Shown one piece after another: positions 1 through 9,172 of a DNA stretch of 64,000 nt; the first letter of the stretch is position 1, and each line of letters begins with the position of its first letter. A program made the position numbers and the translations under genes. The notes below the pieces were generated by a model. That model was not told where the DNA came from. It searched no databases and worked only from the letters and a program-made list of their open reading frames with translations. This DNA comes from Kolteria novifilia (GTDB lineage Bacteria; Planctomycetota; Planctomycetia; Kolteriales; Kolteriaceae). The DNA lies in NCBI GenBank assembly GCA_007748055.1, contig CP036279.1, positions 1,798,001 to 1,862,000 of the forward strand. The letters run 5' to 3'.

Positions 1-429
1 CCGCAAGCAACGGAGGATCTCGGCCTGGAAGAGCTTGCGCCCCATGTCGCCTTGGGGGAGGAGTTCGTCCTCGAGGACATCGACCTTCGCGGTCCGGTAG
101 AGTCGCTCAGTCTCGATCTCGTGGTCGATCCGGACCCGTGCTTGGCCGCGGAGCACGAAGAGAAAACGGCCGTCGGGCAGCCGCCGCTCGTTGAAGACCT
201 CCCCGACGCAAGCGACCGGGTGAATCGGGGTCGGCTCGGGGGGACCCGGTTCCTTGATCAGCACTATCGCCATCCGCCGGTCGTCGGCGAGCACGTCCTC
301 CATCATCTGCTTGTAGCGCGGTTCGAAGATCTGCAGCGGCAAGAGCCCGTTAGGCAAAAGCACGACATTGGGCAGGGGGAAGAGTCGAACGGTCTCGATA
401 CCGGGAAATTGGTCGCTACGATCGCTCAC
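1..429 (-). CDS. LON substrate-binding-domain protein (3' part missing)
   Basis: The reverse strand is open from a GTG at 429 to the window edge (143 codons). The translation begins VSDRSDQFPGIETVRLFPLPNV and continues through LLPLQIFEPRYKQMM, ADDRRMAIVLIK and HPVACVGEV, which is the order of the N-terminal substrate-binding domain of Lon proteases (PF02190). No ATPase or protease part is seen before the edge, so it may be a stand-alone LON-domain protein of about 200 residues, as is common in bacteria. The start overlaps the stop of the DUF309 gene as GTGA, which implies translational coupling. The exact role of stand-alone LON-domain proteins is not established. Confidence 0.85.
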   Translation of the reverse strand, partial: MSDRSDQFPGIETVRLFPLPNVVLLPNGLLPLQIFEPRYKQMMEDVLADDRRMAIVLIKEPGPPEPTPIHPVACVGEVFNERRLPDGRFLFVLRGQARVRIDHEIETERLYRTAKVDVLEDELLPQGDMGRKLFQAEILRCLR

Positions 430-851
430 GCCGGCGACCCCTCGTCAAAAGTTGTCGGGATCTCCGGCCAACGCGTCGGGGCCGGATCGAGTTCGATGAC
501 CGGGACCAGAGCGTCGTCCCAAGGCCTTCGCTCGCTCGCATCGTCCTCGAGGACCGGAGCGAAACAGCGTTCCAGGGTCACGAGGAACTGGTCGAGGTCG
601 AGCCCTTGGTGGTGTGGTAGAAATCGTTGCAAGTAGCCGGTGGCACGCGAATACATCCGGCGGGCACCCTCGTCATTGCCGTTGTAGAGGTGGCAAAGGC
701 CGACCGCGACTTGAATGAGCCCCTGGTAAAAGTCCCGGTCGCCACCCGCCGTGTTGTGCCAGAGTTCCTCCCACGCGTCGTGGCTTTCGAACCAATCGCC
801 GCGATTAAAGAGTCGGACGCCGACCAAATAGTCGTCATGGTAGAGCTGCAT
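426..851 (-). CDS. DUF309 family protein
   Basis: A 141-residue soluble protein. The conserved core RGDWFESHDAWEELWH (about residues 16-31), followed by FYQGLIQVAVGLCHLYNGN, is the hallmark of DUF309, a small all-helical family of unknown biochemical role. I chose the ATG at 851 because GAGGAG lies five bases upstream. An in-frame ATG at 872 would add seven residues without a comparable ribosome site. The stop overlaps the GTG of the following LON-domain gene by four bases, so the two form a coupled pair. The 183 bp upstream separates it from a divergent DUF1080 gene. Confidence 0.85.
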   Translation of the reverse strand: MQLYHDDYLVGVRLFNRGDWFESHDAWEELWHNTAGGDRDFYQGLIQVAVGLCHLYNGNDEGARRMYSRATGYLQRFLPHHQGLDLDQFLVTLERCFAPVLEDDASERRPWDDALVPVIELDPAPTRWPEIPTTFDEGSPA

Positions 852-1055
852 GGGGCTCCTCGCTGGGGCCATTCCCTCGCCGAACAGCCAATTGTAGTGA
901 GCCGCTCCACATCGACTGGGTCAATGGTTTCATCGTCGCCGATCCTTCGCTACGATGTGGGGCACCAACCAAGAGCGAAAAGCCTGGTCCGTCGCGTCAA
1001 TCGGGCAAACACGCTGAAACATCGTATCGAGCGAAGTCGAGGAGCCGAAAAGAGA

Positions 1056-2054
1056 ATGAACGCCATCTTGCTCACGGGGGTGATCGCCCTCGCCCCGCTG
1101 GCCGCGTTGGAATCCGACGAGATTCAAGGGCAATGGAAGGGAACCACGACGGTCGCGGGGAATGGTCATCAGTCGAAGGTCGTCGCGAAGATCGCCGCGC
1201 TCGGCGGCAACAAGTACGGCGGGATCGTCCATGTCACCGATCCCAAGGGCGACGTTCACGAGGCACCGATCTCCTTCGAGGTCGAGACGAAAGGTTCGGC
1301 GGTGACGGTCACCGGCAGCAGCGAGATGAAGGGCGAGCCGGTTAAGGTCTCCGGAACGATCTCCGAGGGGAGTTTCACCGGGAGTTTCGACGCACCCGAG
1401 GAGAAGGGGACCTTCGCGTTGACCCGTGAGAAGCTCAAGTCGCCGACCGCGGGCAAGAAGGCTCCGGAAGGCGCGATTGTCCTCTTTGATGGAAAGAGTC
1501 TCAATGCTTGGAAGAAGGCGAGAAGCAAGAACGCTCCGGCCGGCTGGAAGGTGGTCGACGGCGCGATGCAGGTCGTTCCCAAGTCGGGTAGTGTCCAGAG
1601 CAAGCAGCCTCTCGGCGACGGCCACTACCATATCGAGTTCAAGACGCCCTTCATGCCCGAGAGTCGGGGACAGGCCAGGGGAAACAGTGGCGTCTACTTC
1701 CAGGGCCGCTACGAAGTGCAGGTGCTCGACAGCTTCGGCCAGCCGCCGCGCGACAACGAGGCGGGCGGGATCTATAAGGTGTCGGTTCCCAAGGTGAATG
1801 CCAGCTACCCGCCCGGCGAGTGGCAGACCTATGACGTCGACTTCGAGGCTCCGAAGTTCGAAGGCGGCAAAATGGTGGCGCCGGGGAAGATCACGGTTCG
1901 TCACAACGGCGTGGTGATCCACGAGGACGTCGAGTTGACCAAGACAACCAATGGTGCGGCCGACAACAAGATGGACCAGCCCGGCGGCGTGATGTTGCAA
2001 GATCACGGCAACCCGGTTGAGTATCGCAACCTCTGGATGATGCCGAAGAAGTAG
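1056..2054 (+). CDS. Secreted DUF1080 (3-keto-disaccharide hydrolase domain) protein
   Basis: 332 residues starting MNAILLTGVIALAPLAALES, a short signal peptide, so it is predicted to be exported. Residues about 22-125 form a beta-rich N-terminal domain (GQWKGTTTV, VTGSSEMKGEPVKVSG). The C-terminal 200 residues match DUF1080: GAIVLFDGKSLNAW, GWKVVDGAMQV, HIEFKTPFMP, GNSGVYFQGRYEVQVLDS, AGGIYK, WQTYDVDF and EYRNLWMM. Some DUF1080 members hydrolyse 3-keto-glycosides, and the family is greatly expanded in planctomycetes. The reading frame stays open far upstream, but the signal peptide fixes the ATG at 1056. The gene is monocistronic, with a convergent tRNA gene downstream. Confidence 0.9.
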   Translation: MNAILLTGVIALAPLAALESDEIQGQWKGTTTVAGNGHQSKVVAKIAALGGNKYGGIVHVTDPKGDVHEAPISFEVETKGSAVTVTGSSEMKGEPVKVSGTISEGSFTGSFDAPEEKGTFALTREKLKSPTAGKKAPEGAIVLFDGKSLNAWKKARSKNAPAGWKVVDGAMQVVPKSGSVQSKQPLGDGHYHIEFKTPFMPESRGQARGNSGVYFQGRYEVQVLDSFGQPPRDNEAGGIYKVSVPKVNASYPPGEWQTYDVDFEAPKFEGGKMVAPGKITVRHNGVVIHEDVELTKTTNGAADNKMDQPGGVMLQDHGNPVEYRNLWMMPKK

Positions 2055-2270
2055 CGGTCGCCTTCGGCGCATCGCTCGGGGACCCCTCCAACTCCCAAGC
2101 CAAGGCCCGCCGGGTTGGCTTGGCGCCCCTGGCTCGACAAGGGTGAGCAAGAGAGATCCCTTGGATGTAAGTAGGATGGGTCTTGACCCACCATCCCGAC
2201 TTCACGTGGTGGAGTGGCCTGGAATGGGGGGTGGTCGCGGCGGTTCGATGATGGTGATGGGGGAGAAGAG

Positions 2271-2342
2271 AGCCGAAGGTGGGATTCGAACCCACGACCC
2301 CAGCTTTACGAAAGCTGTGCTCTACCACTGAGCTACTTCGGC
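2271..2342 (-). tRNA. tRNA-Thr (CGT)
   Basis: The reverse strand folds as a complete 72-nt cloverleaf. The acceptor is GCCGAAG/CTTCGGC, the D arm GCTC..GAGC, and the anticodon stem CAGCT/AGCTG carries loop TTCGTAA (anticodon CGT). The T arm is GTGGG-TTCGAAT-CCCAC and the discriminator base is T. CCA is not encoded. Confidence 0.96.
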
Positions 2343-2460
2343 ATCGAAGCGAAGAGAATCTCGCATTCGCGGGGGCAAGTCAAGAGACTTTCCCCAAACC
2401 GCATGTTATACGAAAGATCGACCCCGGAACGAATAGCTCCGTCGACCCGGCGCGACCCGG

Positions 2461-3240
2461 CTAGATCGACATCGCGGTGAAGCCGCCGTCAACGAAGATG
2501 TTCGCGCCGTTGACGAATGCTCCGGCCTTGTCGGACGCCAGGAGCAAGACCGCTCCATCGAGTTCGTGCGGTTCGCCGAACCGTCCCATCGGGGTCCGTT
2601 CGAGGATCTTCGCGACCCGTTCGGGGCTGAGGATCTTCCGGTTTTGTTCGGCCGGAAAGAACCCCGGGGAAACACAGTTGACCCGCACGCCCTTGGAGCC
2701 GAATTCGCGCGCGACATTCTGACTATAGTTCAGCACTGCCGCCTTGCTCGCGGCGTACGCGAAGACCTTCGACAGGGGCCGATCGGTCGTCACCGAGCCG
2801 ACGTTGATGATGCTCCCTTTGCCGCGAGCGGTCATCTTCTCGCCGAAGATCTGACAAGCCTGGTGAAGGGCCCGCAGATTGGTGCCTAGGATCTTGTCCC
2901 ACTCGTCGTCGGGGATCTCGAAGTACGGGGTCGCGCTGTTGACGCCCGCGCCGTTGATCAGGATGTCGACGGGGCCGTGGGCCGACTCGACCGATTCGCA
3001 AAGCTTGGCGATCGACTCGCGGCTCGACGCGTCGACGGCGAGGAAGGTGGCCTTGCCCCCTTCGGCCTCGATCGCCTCGACCCGCTCCTTGCCTTTCTCC
3101 CCGTTTCGGCCAGCAACGACGACAAATGCTCCGGCCCCGGCCAGCGCGTGCGCCATCCGGCCGCAGAGCACTCCTGTGCCGCCGATCACCACGGCGACTT
3201 GGTCCTTCAGGCCGAACAGCTCGTTCAAATAGTCGGACAA
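2461..3240 (-). CDS. SDR-family oxidoreductase
   Basis: About 259 residues with the classical short-chain dehydrogenase layout. The nucleotide site is VIGGTGVLCGRMA near the N terminus, followed by INGAGVN, the catalytic Ser in NVGSVTTDR, the YAASK catalytic Tyr/Lys, and the C-terminal FVNGANIFVDGGF. The GGTGVLCG variant and overall sequence resemble the SDR group annotated as D-mannonate oxidoreductases, but the substrate cannot be read from sequence. I prefer the TTG at 3240 (giving MSDYLNELFGLK) because GGGGAG lies eight bases upstream. An ATG at 3255 is the alternative. No obvious operon partner. Confidence 0.85.
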   Translation of the reverse strand: MSDYLNELFGLKDQVAVVIGGTGVLCGRMAHALAGAGAFVVVAGRNGEKGKERVEAIEAEGGKATFLAVDASSRESIAKLCESVESAHGPVDILINGAGVNSATPYFEIPDDEWDKILGTNLRALHQACQIFGEKMTARGKGSIINVGSVTTDRPLSKVFAYAASKAAVLNYSQNVAREFGSKGVRVNCVSPGFFPAEQNRKILSPERVAKILERTPMGRFGEPHELDGAVLLLASDKAGAFVNGANIFVDGGFTAMSI

Positions 3241-3342
3241 CGCACGACTCCCCATTGTTCGCACAGTCAAGGAAAGGAAACACAGGTTTGGACGATCGTC
3301 GCCCCAGCCTCGCGGTTCGAGATCGACGGAAATTAGTCAGTA

Positions 3343-3755
3343 GCGTGGGCCTGTGACCCACCACCGGAAGACGTCCGAGCACGTCGCTGGTCGACGATCC
3401 GCTGTCGGGGCTCAGGCGACTTTGTGGCACGGAGATCTTCCCGGAGACCTCTTGCGTGCTTCGCACGCCCAGGTAGCGGAGCAACCTGGGCTACCCTCAA
3501 GTTCAACGGCGTGGGCCAGTGACCCACCACCCGAAAGACGTCCGAGCAGTTCGCTGGTCGACGATCCGCTGTCGGGGCTCAGGCGACCTTGTGGCACGGA
3601 GATCTTCCCGGAGACCTCTTGCGTGCTTCGCACGCCCAGGTAGCGGAGCAACCTGGGCTACCCTCAAGTTCAACGGCGTGGGCCTGTGACCCACCACCGG
3701 AAGACGTCCGAGCACGTCGCTGGTCGACGATCCGCTGTCGGGGCTCAGGCGACGG
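3343..3755. repeat. Direct repeats, 166-167 bp unit (2.5 copies)
   Basis: Units begin at 3343, 3509 and 3676 with GCGTGGGCC(T/A)GTGACCCACC. Two are complete; the third stops after about 80 bp. Copies differ at only a few positions. Each full unit carries a short inverted repeat (GCCCAGGT...ACCTGGGC, around 3468-3493 and 3635-3660) and a palindromic start (GTGGGCC..GTGACCCAC). It looks non-coding: the open frames across it merely reflect the repeat. Confidence 0.9.
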
Positions 3756-3786
3756 TGTTGCCCAGATGCGATGCCCGCAAAGTAGC

Positions 3787-3812
3787 ATGCCCACGCCGGA
3801 AAGCGTGGGCAT
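3787..3812 (-). terminator. Hairpin downstream of gnd, possible terminator
   Basis: A perfect 10-bp inverted repeat (ATGCCCACGC / GCGTGGGCAT, loop CGGAAA) lies 55 bp past the gnd stop. On the reverse strand it is followed by only a weak T run (CTACTTTG), so a terminator role is inferred. Similar GCATGCCCAC...GTGGGCATGGCACC cores occur in the repeats at 26018, 39092, 61297 and 63064, so it may simply be another repeat copy. Confidence 0.4.
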
Positions 3813-3866
3813 GGCACCCGACTTCGGAAAGTTTGGGCGGTTCGCGGTCTCGATGACCGCCGCCAC

Positions 3867-5321
3867 TTACGCTTTCGGTTCGCGACGCATCCGGAGCCAA
3901 TCGGAGTGGAAGGTTCCTTCCTTGTCCGTGCGCTCGTAGGTGTGAGCCCCGAAGTAGTCACGCTGCGATTGCAAGAGGTTGGCGGGCAACGTGGCGCTGC
4001 GGTAGCCGTCGTAGTAGGCCAGCGCGGTGCTGAAGGCCGGCACCGGAACACCGAGCTTGGCGGCCGTCGCGACCACGTCACGCCAAGCCGCTTGGTGCGA
4101 CTCGACGACGTCGTGGAAGTACGGATCGAGCAAGAGATTCTCGAGCTGCGGCTCGCGATCGAACGCGTCCTTGATGCGCTGGAGGAACTTGGCCCGAATG
4201 ATACAGCCACCCCGCCACAGCATCGCGATGTCGCCGTACTTCAACTCCCAGCCATGCTCGGCGGCGGCCGCTTCAAGCTGGACGAAGCCTTGGGCGTAGC
4301 TGACGACCTTCGAGGCGTAGAGGGCGTGGCGCACCTCCTCGATGAACTTCTTGCGATCGAGTCCCTTGCGGAACTCCTCAATGGCGCCTTCCGGTCCCTT
4401 GAGGATCTTGCTGGCGCGGACGCGAGCGTCTTTCTGCGAGGAGAGGCAACGGGCGAAGACCGCCTCGGTGACGAGGGTGGTCGGCACGCCGAGGTCGAGC
4501 GCCAATTGGCTCGTCCACTTGCCGGTACCTTTCTGCCCGGCCTTGTCGAGGACCATGTCGACCAGGTCGTTGCCGGTGTCGGGGTCCTTGACGGTGAAGA
4601 TATCGCGGGTGATCTCGATGAGGAAGCTATCGAGGTCGCCGGTGTTCCACTCCTCGAAGACGTCGTGCAACTCGTCGTTGGTCAGGCCGGCGGCGTGCTT
4701 GAGCAGGCTGTAGGCCTCGCAGATGAGCTGCATGTCGCCGTATTCGATGCCGTTGTGGACCATCTTGACGTAGTGGCCGGAACCACCCTGGCCGATCCAG
4801 TCGCAGCACGGGATATCGTTATTCGGTCCGACCTTCGCGGCGATCGACTGCAGGATCGGCTTGAGGTGCGGCCACGCGTCGGGGGCGCCGCCGGGCATCA
4901 TGCTCGGTCCGAAGCGAGCGCCCTCTTCGCCACCGGAGACGCCGGTACCGCTGAAGAGGAGGCCCTTCTCGCCGAGTTCCTTGAGGCGACGCTCGGTGTC
5001 CATGTAGTAGGAGTTGCCGCCGTCGATGATGATGTCGCCCTCTTCGAGAAGAGGAACGAGTTCGTTGATGACCGCGTCGACAGCCGGTCCGGCCTTGACC
5101 ATGATCATCGCGCGACGTGGCCGCTTGAGGTTCTTGACGAAGTCCTCGACCGTGTGGCAGCCGGTGATCGACTTGCCCTTGGCCGAGCCGTTGACGAACT
5201 CGTCGACCTTGCTCGTCGTGCGGTTAAAGACCGCCACGTTGAACCCGTGGTCGGCCATGTTGAGAACGAGGTTTTGCCCCATCACGGCAAGACCGATGAG
5301 TCCGATATCACAATCAGCCAT
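3867..5321 (-). CDS. gnd: 6-phosphogluconate dehydrogenase (decarboxylating)
   Basis: 484 residues, the normal length for the long-form enzyme that converts 6-phosphogluconate to ribulose 5-phosphate, CO2 and NADPH in the cytoplasmic pentose phosphate pathway. The N-terminal Rossmann domain has [12 protein letters not shown] (7-18) and an NRT after beta-2. The substrate and catalytic regions are [31 protein letters not shown] and [14 protein letters not shown] (catalytic Lys and substrate-binding His/Asn). The C-terminal helical domain contains GTGKWTS. The start at 5321 ([10 protein letters not shown]) has AAAGG upstream. A longer frame is possible but would overlap the HAD gene. It is last in a pfp-HAD-gnd run with an 11-bp gap to HAD. 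Confidence 0.97.
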   Translation of the reverse strand: MADCDIGLIGLAVMGQNLVLNMADHGFNVAVFNRTTSKVDEFVNGSAKGKSITGCHTVEDFVKNLKRPRRAMIMVKAGPAVDAVINELVPLLEEGDIIIDGGNSYYMDTERRLKELGEKGLLFSGTGVSGGEEGARFGPSMMPGGAPDAWPHLKPILQSIAAKVGPNNDIPCCDWIGQGGSGHYVKMVHNGIEYGDMQLICEAYSLLKHAAGLTNDELHDVFEEWNTGDLDSFLIEITRDIFTVKDPDTGNDLVDMVLDKAGQKGTGKWTSQLALDLGVPTTLVTEAVFARCLSSQKDARVRASKILKGPEGAIEEFRKGLDRKKFIEEVRHALYASKVVSYAQGFVQLEAAAAEHGWELKYGDIAMLWRGGCIIRAKFLQRIKDAFDREPQLENLLLDPYFHDVVESHQAAWRDVVATAAKLGVPVPAFSTALAYYDGYRSATLPANLLQSQRDYFGAHTYERTDKEGTFHSDWLRMRREPKA

Positions 5322-5332
5322 GGCTGGACCTT

Positions 5333-6190
5333 TCAGTTCCAAGGAGGTGAATCCGGTAGGCAAGCATCAAATTCGGCGAACAGCTTCTCTTCGTATCCAC
5401 CCGCGTAGGAACCGTCGAGGAAACGGCTAATTCCTTCGAGATGGAACCGCTGCCAACTCTCCTCTTCCTGTCCCGGCAGTATCGGGAAGAACAGGACGTT
5501 GTTGGCCTCGGCGGCTTTGGCATCGCCGGGGGCGTCGCCCAACATGATGGCGTTGCCCTTGGGATACTTCTTGGCCAGCTCCAGCGTCTCCTTCTTCGTG
5601 CCGGCCTCTTGGCCGCAGATCCGCTGGATGTATTTGTCGAGCCCGTGCTCGGTCCACTCCCGCTCGAGCGCCTCATTGGGTGTGGCGGAGACGACGAGGA
5701 TGTCCGCGACTTCCGCCAGACGCTCCAAGCATTCCTTCACGTTCGGGAAGGGAGGGACGTGGTGGACGACATCGCCGACGGTCTGATTGACCGCCTCGGA
5801 CCACTCCAAGCAATGCTTGAGTTCGGGATCGCCCGATTCGTCGACCGCCTTCTTCAGGGCGGGGTTGCCGAGCTTCGTCTCCTTCTCGGTCCATTCGAGA
5901 ACCTTGGGGAGGGTCGGAACCTTGACGCCGCGGCGCTGCACTTCCGGACGCTCGCGGAGAAGATCGAACGCCATCAAGAGGGCGGGGAAGCGATTGATCC
6001 CGCGCCACTTCGAGTAGAGATTGACGAACTCGGCGGCCTCGCGAGCGTACTTGCTCACCGACGCCAAGTCGTAATAGCGGATGATGTTCGGGATGAAGCA
6101 CTCCTTGTGCTTCACTTCCATCGTGTCGAAGGCACAGCCATCCGAATCAATGCCGACGAGAAACTCGTGCTTCGGTTCAAAATCGATCAT
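5333..6190 (-). CDS. HAD-superfamily hydrolase
   Basis: 285 residues. HAD motif I is [14 protein letters not shown] (both aspartates present), motif II VVSATPN, the motif III lysine probably lies in GTKKETLE, and motif IV is [13 protein letters not shown]. This is a complete catalytic set for a Mg-dependent phosphatase or related phosphotransferase. A helical cap of about 140 residues lies between motifs I and II. The substrate is unknown. The start at 6190 lies eight bases after the stop of the PPi-phosphofructokinase gene, and gnd follows, so a sugar-phosphate substrate is a reasonable inference from context only. Confidence 0.85.
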   Translation of the reverse strand: MIDFEPKHEFLVGIDSDGCAFDTMEVKHKECFIPNIIRYYDLASVSKYAREAAEFVNLYSKWRGINRFPALLMAFDLLRERPEVQRRGVKVPTLPKVLEWTEKETKLGNPALKKAVDESGDPELKHCLEWSEAVNQTVGDVVHHVPPFPNVKECLERLAEVADILVVSATPNEALEREWTEHGLDKYIQRICGQEAGTKKETLELAKKYPKGNAIMLGDAPGDAKAAEANNVLFFPILPGQEEESWQRFHLEGISRFLDGSYAGGYEEKLFAEFDACLPDSPPWN

Positions 6191-6198
6191 CAACGGCC

Positions 6199-7488
6199 TT
6201 ACTTGCGAAGAGCTTGGAGTTCGTACTTGGGAAGCTTCTGCTCGGCGAAGATCGGCTTCAGTCGAGCCAGGCGTTGCCGGCCATCCACCATCGGAATCGA
6301 GACCATGTCGTCGCCGATCAGTGGACGGGCATAGCGGACGAAGTCGTCGCTGACATCCCGGCCGCCGGGCAGGATCCAATCCTTGCTGAAGGTACGCTCG
6401 GAGTTGGCGACCTTCTCGAGCGGAACTTTGTCGTAGTAGACGTTGTAAATGTCGCCGGGCTGACGCAGGATGGTCGCCATGTAGCCACTCTCACCGGCCG
6501 CGGCCAGTTCGACCGCCTTCTGACCGACTCGGTAAGCTTCCTCGAGGTCGACCGTCGAGGCGTAGACCATCGCATGACGCTGGTCGGTACCCGGGACGTT
6601 GCCACGAGCCGAGCCACGGGTGGCCAACCCCTTCTCGTTGAGGGCGTTGACCACGACTTGGGCGACAGTGGTCTGCGAGGCACTGAACATCGTGTGACCG
6701 AAGGAGTCCTTCCGCTCGCCGAGCGAGCCGACGTTGAATCCCTCGCTGACGACGACGAGACAGCGGCCGTCCTTCTTGAGCCGATCGTTGACCGCGTCGG
6801 CGACATCGTCAAAGGTCAGATCGCTTTCGGCCAGAATGATCTCGAGCGGCATCTCCCGGTTCGGGTCGGCGAGCCGGGCGGCGGCGGGGATGAAGCCGAT
6901 TTTGCGGCCCATCGCCTGCATCACCAGCACCGGGTCGGCGGGGCTACTGCCGCCGTTTTCCTCGTTGGCGTTCTGGATCATGTGGGTCCAGAACTTCGCG
7001 ACCGAGCCGTAGCCGGGCGTGTGGTCGATGAGCTTGAATTCGCTGTCTCCGACGTCGTTGTCAATGGTCTTCGGCACGCCGACGGCGACCAAATCGAGCC
7101 CTTCCTTGGCCGCGAGTTGGGCGACTTTGTTGGCGGTGTCCATCGAGTCGTTGCCGCCGATGTAGAAGAAGTAGCCGACGTCGTGGGCCTTGAAGACCTC
7201 GATGGCGCGCTTGAAATCCTCTTCCTGCTCGGCGCGGAGCTTGTAGCGGCAGGTGCCGATCGAGCCGGCCGCGGGAGTGACCCGCAGCAGGGCGATTTCC
7301 TCGGGACACTGGGCCGAGAGATCGAGGAGTTCTTCCTTGAGAATGCCTTCGATGCCGTGCCAGCCGCCGTAGACCGTCCCAATCTCGGACATCTCGCGCG
7401 CCGTCTCGACGATTCCGCGAAGGCTATTGTTGATGACTGGAGAGGGCCCACCACTTTGGGCCACCACGAGATTCCGTTTGGACGCCAC
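6199..7488 (-). CDS. pfp: PPi-type 6-phosphofructokinase
   Basis: 429 residues of the PFK family, starting MASKRNLVVAQSGGPSPVINNS. Two residues separate ATP- from pyrophosphate-dependent enzymes. In the GGDG position this protein has GGND (111-114), with Asp where ATP enzymes have Gly. The PGTIDND position reads PKTIDND (139-145), with Lys where ATP enzymes have Gly. Both changes are the known PPi-PFK signature, so it most likely interconverts fructose 6-phosphate and fructose 1,6-bisphosphate reversibly with PPi/Pi. GRKIGFIPAAARLA and SEGFNVG follow as expected. It heads the run pfp-HAD-gnd. No bacterial ATP-type PFK is seen in the window. Confidence 0.92.
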   Translation of the reverse strand: MASKRNLVVAQSGGPSPVINNSLRGIVETAREMSEIGTVYGGWHGIEGILKEELLDLSAQCPEEIALLRVTPAAGSIGTCRYKLRAEQEEDFKRAIEVFKAHDVGYFFYIGGNDSMDTANKVAQLAAKEGLDLVAVGVPKTIDNDVGDSEFKLIDHTPGYGSVAKFWTHMIQNANEENGGSSPADPVLVMQAMGRKIGFIPAAARLADPNREMPLEIILAESDLTFDDVADAVNDRLKKDGRCLVVVSEGFNVGSLGERKDSFGHTMFSASQTTVAQVVVNALNEKGLATRGSARGNVPGTDQRHAMVYASTVDLEEAYRVGQKAVELAAAGESGYMATILRQPGDIYNVYYDKVPLEKVANSERTFSKDWILPGGRDVSDDFVRYARPLIGDDMVSIPMVDGRQRLARLKPIFAEQKLPKYELQALRK

Positions 7489-7764
7489 CTGCTAACTCCG
7501 TGAGATCCGGTTCCCCTTTGACGCGGCGAACTTCCGCGTTCATGGACACGGCCGACTTCCGCGCCCGTTGACAGGGCCGATGACCGCGTGGGGGCGATTC
7601 TACGGGGGGCACAAGGCGTCGGCAAACGGGAAGGAATAAGACTTGCTTTCCGCATGTCTCGAACGGACCAGGACATTCGATTGTCCTGCACTCGAGGCGT
7701 CGGCGAGTCGGGAATCGTGGAGCTGGTCGACGGAGGAATTCGAAGTGGGTGGTGTCGCCGGTAT

Positions 7765-7956
7765 GCGTGTCAGGCCATCGCCTGACCTACGGGTTGGGCG
7801 ATTTCAAAGCGGCGGCTCTTCCTGACCTCTCCCTGTGGGAGAGGTCGGCGAGCGAAGCGAGACGGGTGAGGGGACGAAAAGTGTTGGGAAATGAAGCGGA
7901 TCGTTGGAGGACGAACCCCCTCACCCCTAACCCCTCTCCCACGGGGAGAGGGGAAC
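7765..7956. repeat. Composite palindromic repeat, copy A
   Basis: This sits in the 630-bp gene-free stretch 7489-8118. It starts with GTCAGGCCATCGCCTGACCTACGGGTTG (a short hairpin). It continues through CCTGACCTCTCCCTGTGGGAGAGGTCGG and a divergent middle, and ends with CCCTCACCCCTAACCCC joined to a CTCTCCCACGGGGAGAGGGG hairpin. The same modules in the same order recur at 20695-20953. Outside the element the gap holds only a short TTACTCACTGAC tandem at about 7990-8018. Confidence 0.85.
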
Positions 7957-8118
7957 CAGAAGGAGGCTCGCTCGCTGACTGGCTCACCCACTTACTCACT
8001 GACTTACTCACTGACTGGGAGAGCAAGTCGGTTGGTCCTGTGCCCTACGATGAGTGCCGATCGTCGTGCGTGTCAGGCCTACGAAGAGTAGGACGCGCGT
8101 TGGCTCACCTGGCGAGAG

Positions 8119-8853
8119 CTAACGAAGCATCGGCTCGGGCAACGTCAGGCCGATTGCTGGGCGAAGCTCGACGGGGGCCTCGTCATAGACGCCCGCCGCG
8201 TCGTGTCTCGAGGGAGCCGGCGTTGATGCGGAGGTGGGCACCATCGGCGGCTTCATGTCGTAGGGATGCGGCCCGGGATGCGGGTAACGGCACTGGAGCC
8301 AGCCCGGCGGCCACGCCTTCCACTGCGTCGGGTAGTGTCCGTAGTACTCGCAGCGATAGGTGCGATACCACGACGGCTCGTTGAGGCGATTGTCGAGCTT
8401 GATGCGACGGCGGACCTTCTGCTTGAGGGCTCGCGGGCGCCGACGATAATAGAGCGGGCATCCCCCATCGGGGCACGTCTCGCACGCGTAGTCGGACTCG
8501 ACGTGAGTCGTCGCCGAGGTTTGCGTCAGATGACTGTCGTCCTCGTAGGCCGGTTCCGGTTCCCGCAGCAACGATTCCTGGCCGATCGAGTGAAGCACGT
8601 GCTCGGCGAGCGACCGCGGGGGCTTCACCTTCGGCGTCGTTTCCGGCACGGAGAGTTGCTCGGCCTCCGCCTTGGGAATCGACCGCGGGACGTATTTCGC
8701 GGGAGTCAACGGCCCAGAGGGTGGTGGAAGCAGGATGGGGGCATCCGCCTCCTGGTAGCGTCCCGGGGCGCGCTCGCCAGCATACGTGGCGCTCGCGGCC
8801 AGCCAGAAGCAGGTGACGGCGGTCATGACGATTGGTCGAAGAGGAAACCTCAT
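8119..8853 (-). CDS. Secreted planctomycete-type protein with YPTQW motif
   Basis: 244 residues beginning MRFPLRPIVMTAVTCFWLAASATYAGE, a clear signal peptide. AAAGGA precedes the ATG at 8853. The centre is Pro/Glu-rich and low in complexity. The C-terminal half carries a Cys cluster (YACETCPDGGCPLYY), a very basic segment (RRRPRALKQKVRRRIK) and then YRCEYYGHYPTQWKAWPPGW. From memory, variants of the YGYYPTCWRxWP motif recur in exported planctomycete proteins of unknown function; here the usual Cys is Gln. No enzyme domain is recognisable. An envelope role is plausible but unproven. Monocistronic. Confidence 0.75.
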   Translation of the reverse strand: MRFPLRPIVMTAVTCFWLAASATYAGERAPGRYQEADAPILLPPPSGPLTPAKYVPRSIPKAEAEQLSVPETTPKVKPPRSLAEHVLHSIGQESLLREPEPAYEDDSHLTQTSATTHVESDYACETCPDGGCPLYYRRRPRALKQKVRRRIKLDNRLNEPSWYRTYRCEYYGHYPTQWKAWPPGWLQCRYPHPGPHPYDMKPPMVPTSASTPAPSRHDAAGVYDEAPVELRPAIGLTLPEPMLR

Positions 8854-9172
8854 CGCGTTCCTTTCGCCTCCATGCGAGTGATCCGATGGGCTATCAGTCT
8901 CCTTCATCGGGATGACCCCGAGGCGACTTGATCGGGAACCTTCGCGGTTTCTCCGATGTTGCCGGATATCGGCCTCCCGTGCCGGTAGGAACCTCAAGGT
9001 CGACGACCCCAGCCAGCACAACCGTCAAAAAGGGAGTAGCCGGCAAACTCGAACTCTTCGCGCCGGGTGCCATGGCTACGTTCACGTGGGCATGCGGAGA
9101 CGAAGTGGACGTCCGAAAGGCTACTCGAGTGAACGAACACTAAATCATAGGACCGACCTCCCCTTCTCACTG

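Noticed and set aside
3906-5408. 500-codon open frame antisense to gnd
   Set aside because: A shadow of high-GC codon usage in the opposite strand. The gnd frame shows all catalytic motifs; the antisense frame has no recognisable domain. The same applies to long antisense frames over pfp (6214-7503), glnA (26335-27735), the UvrA paralog (45987-47336) and recB (51232-53586).
7985-8020. TTACTCACTGAC short tandem repeat
   Set aside because: Too short and imperfect to assign a function. Probably simple slippage next to the composite element.
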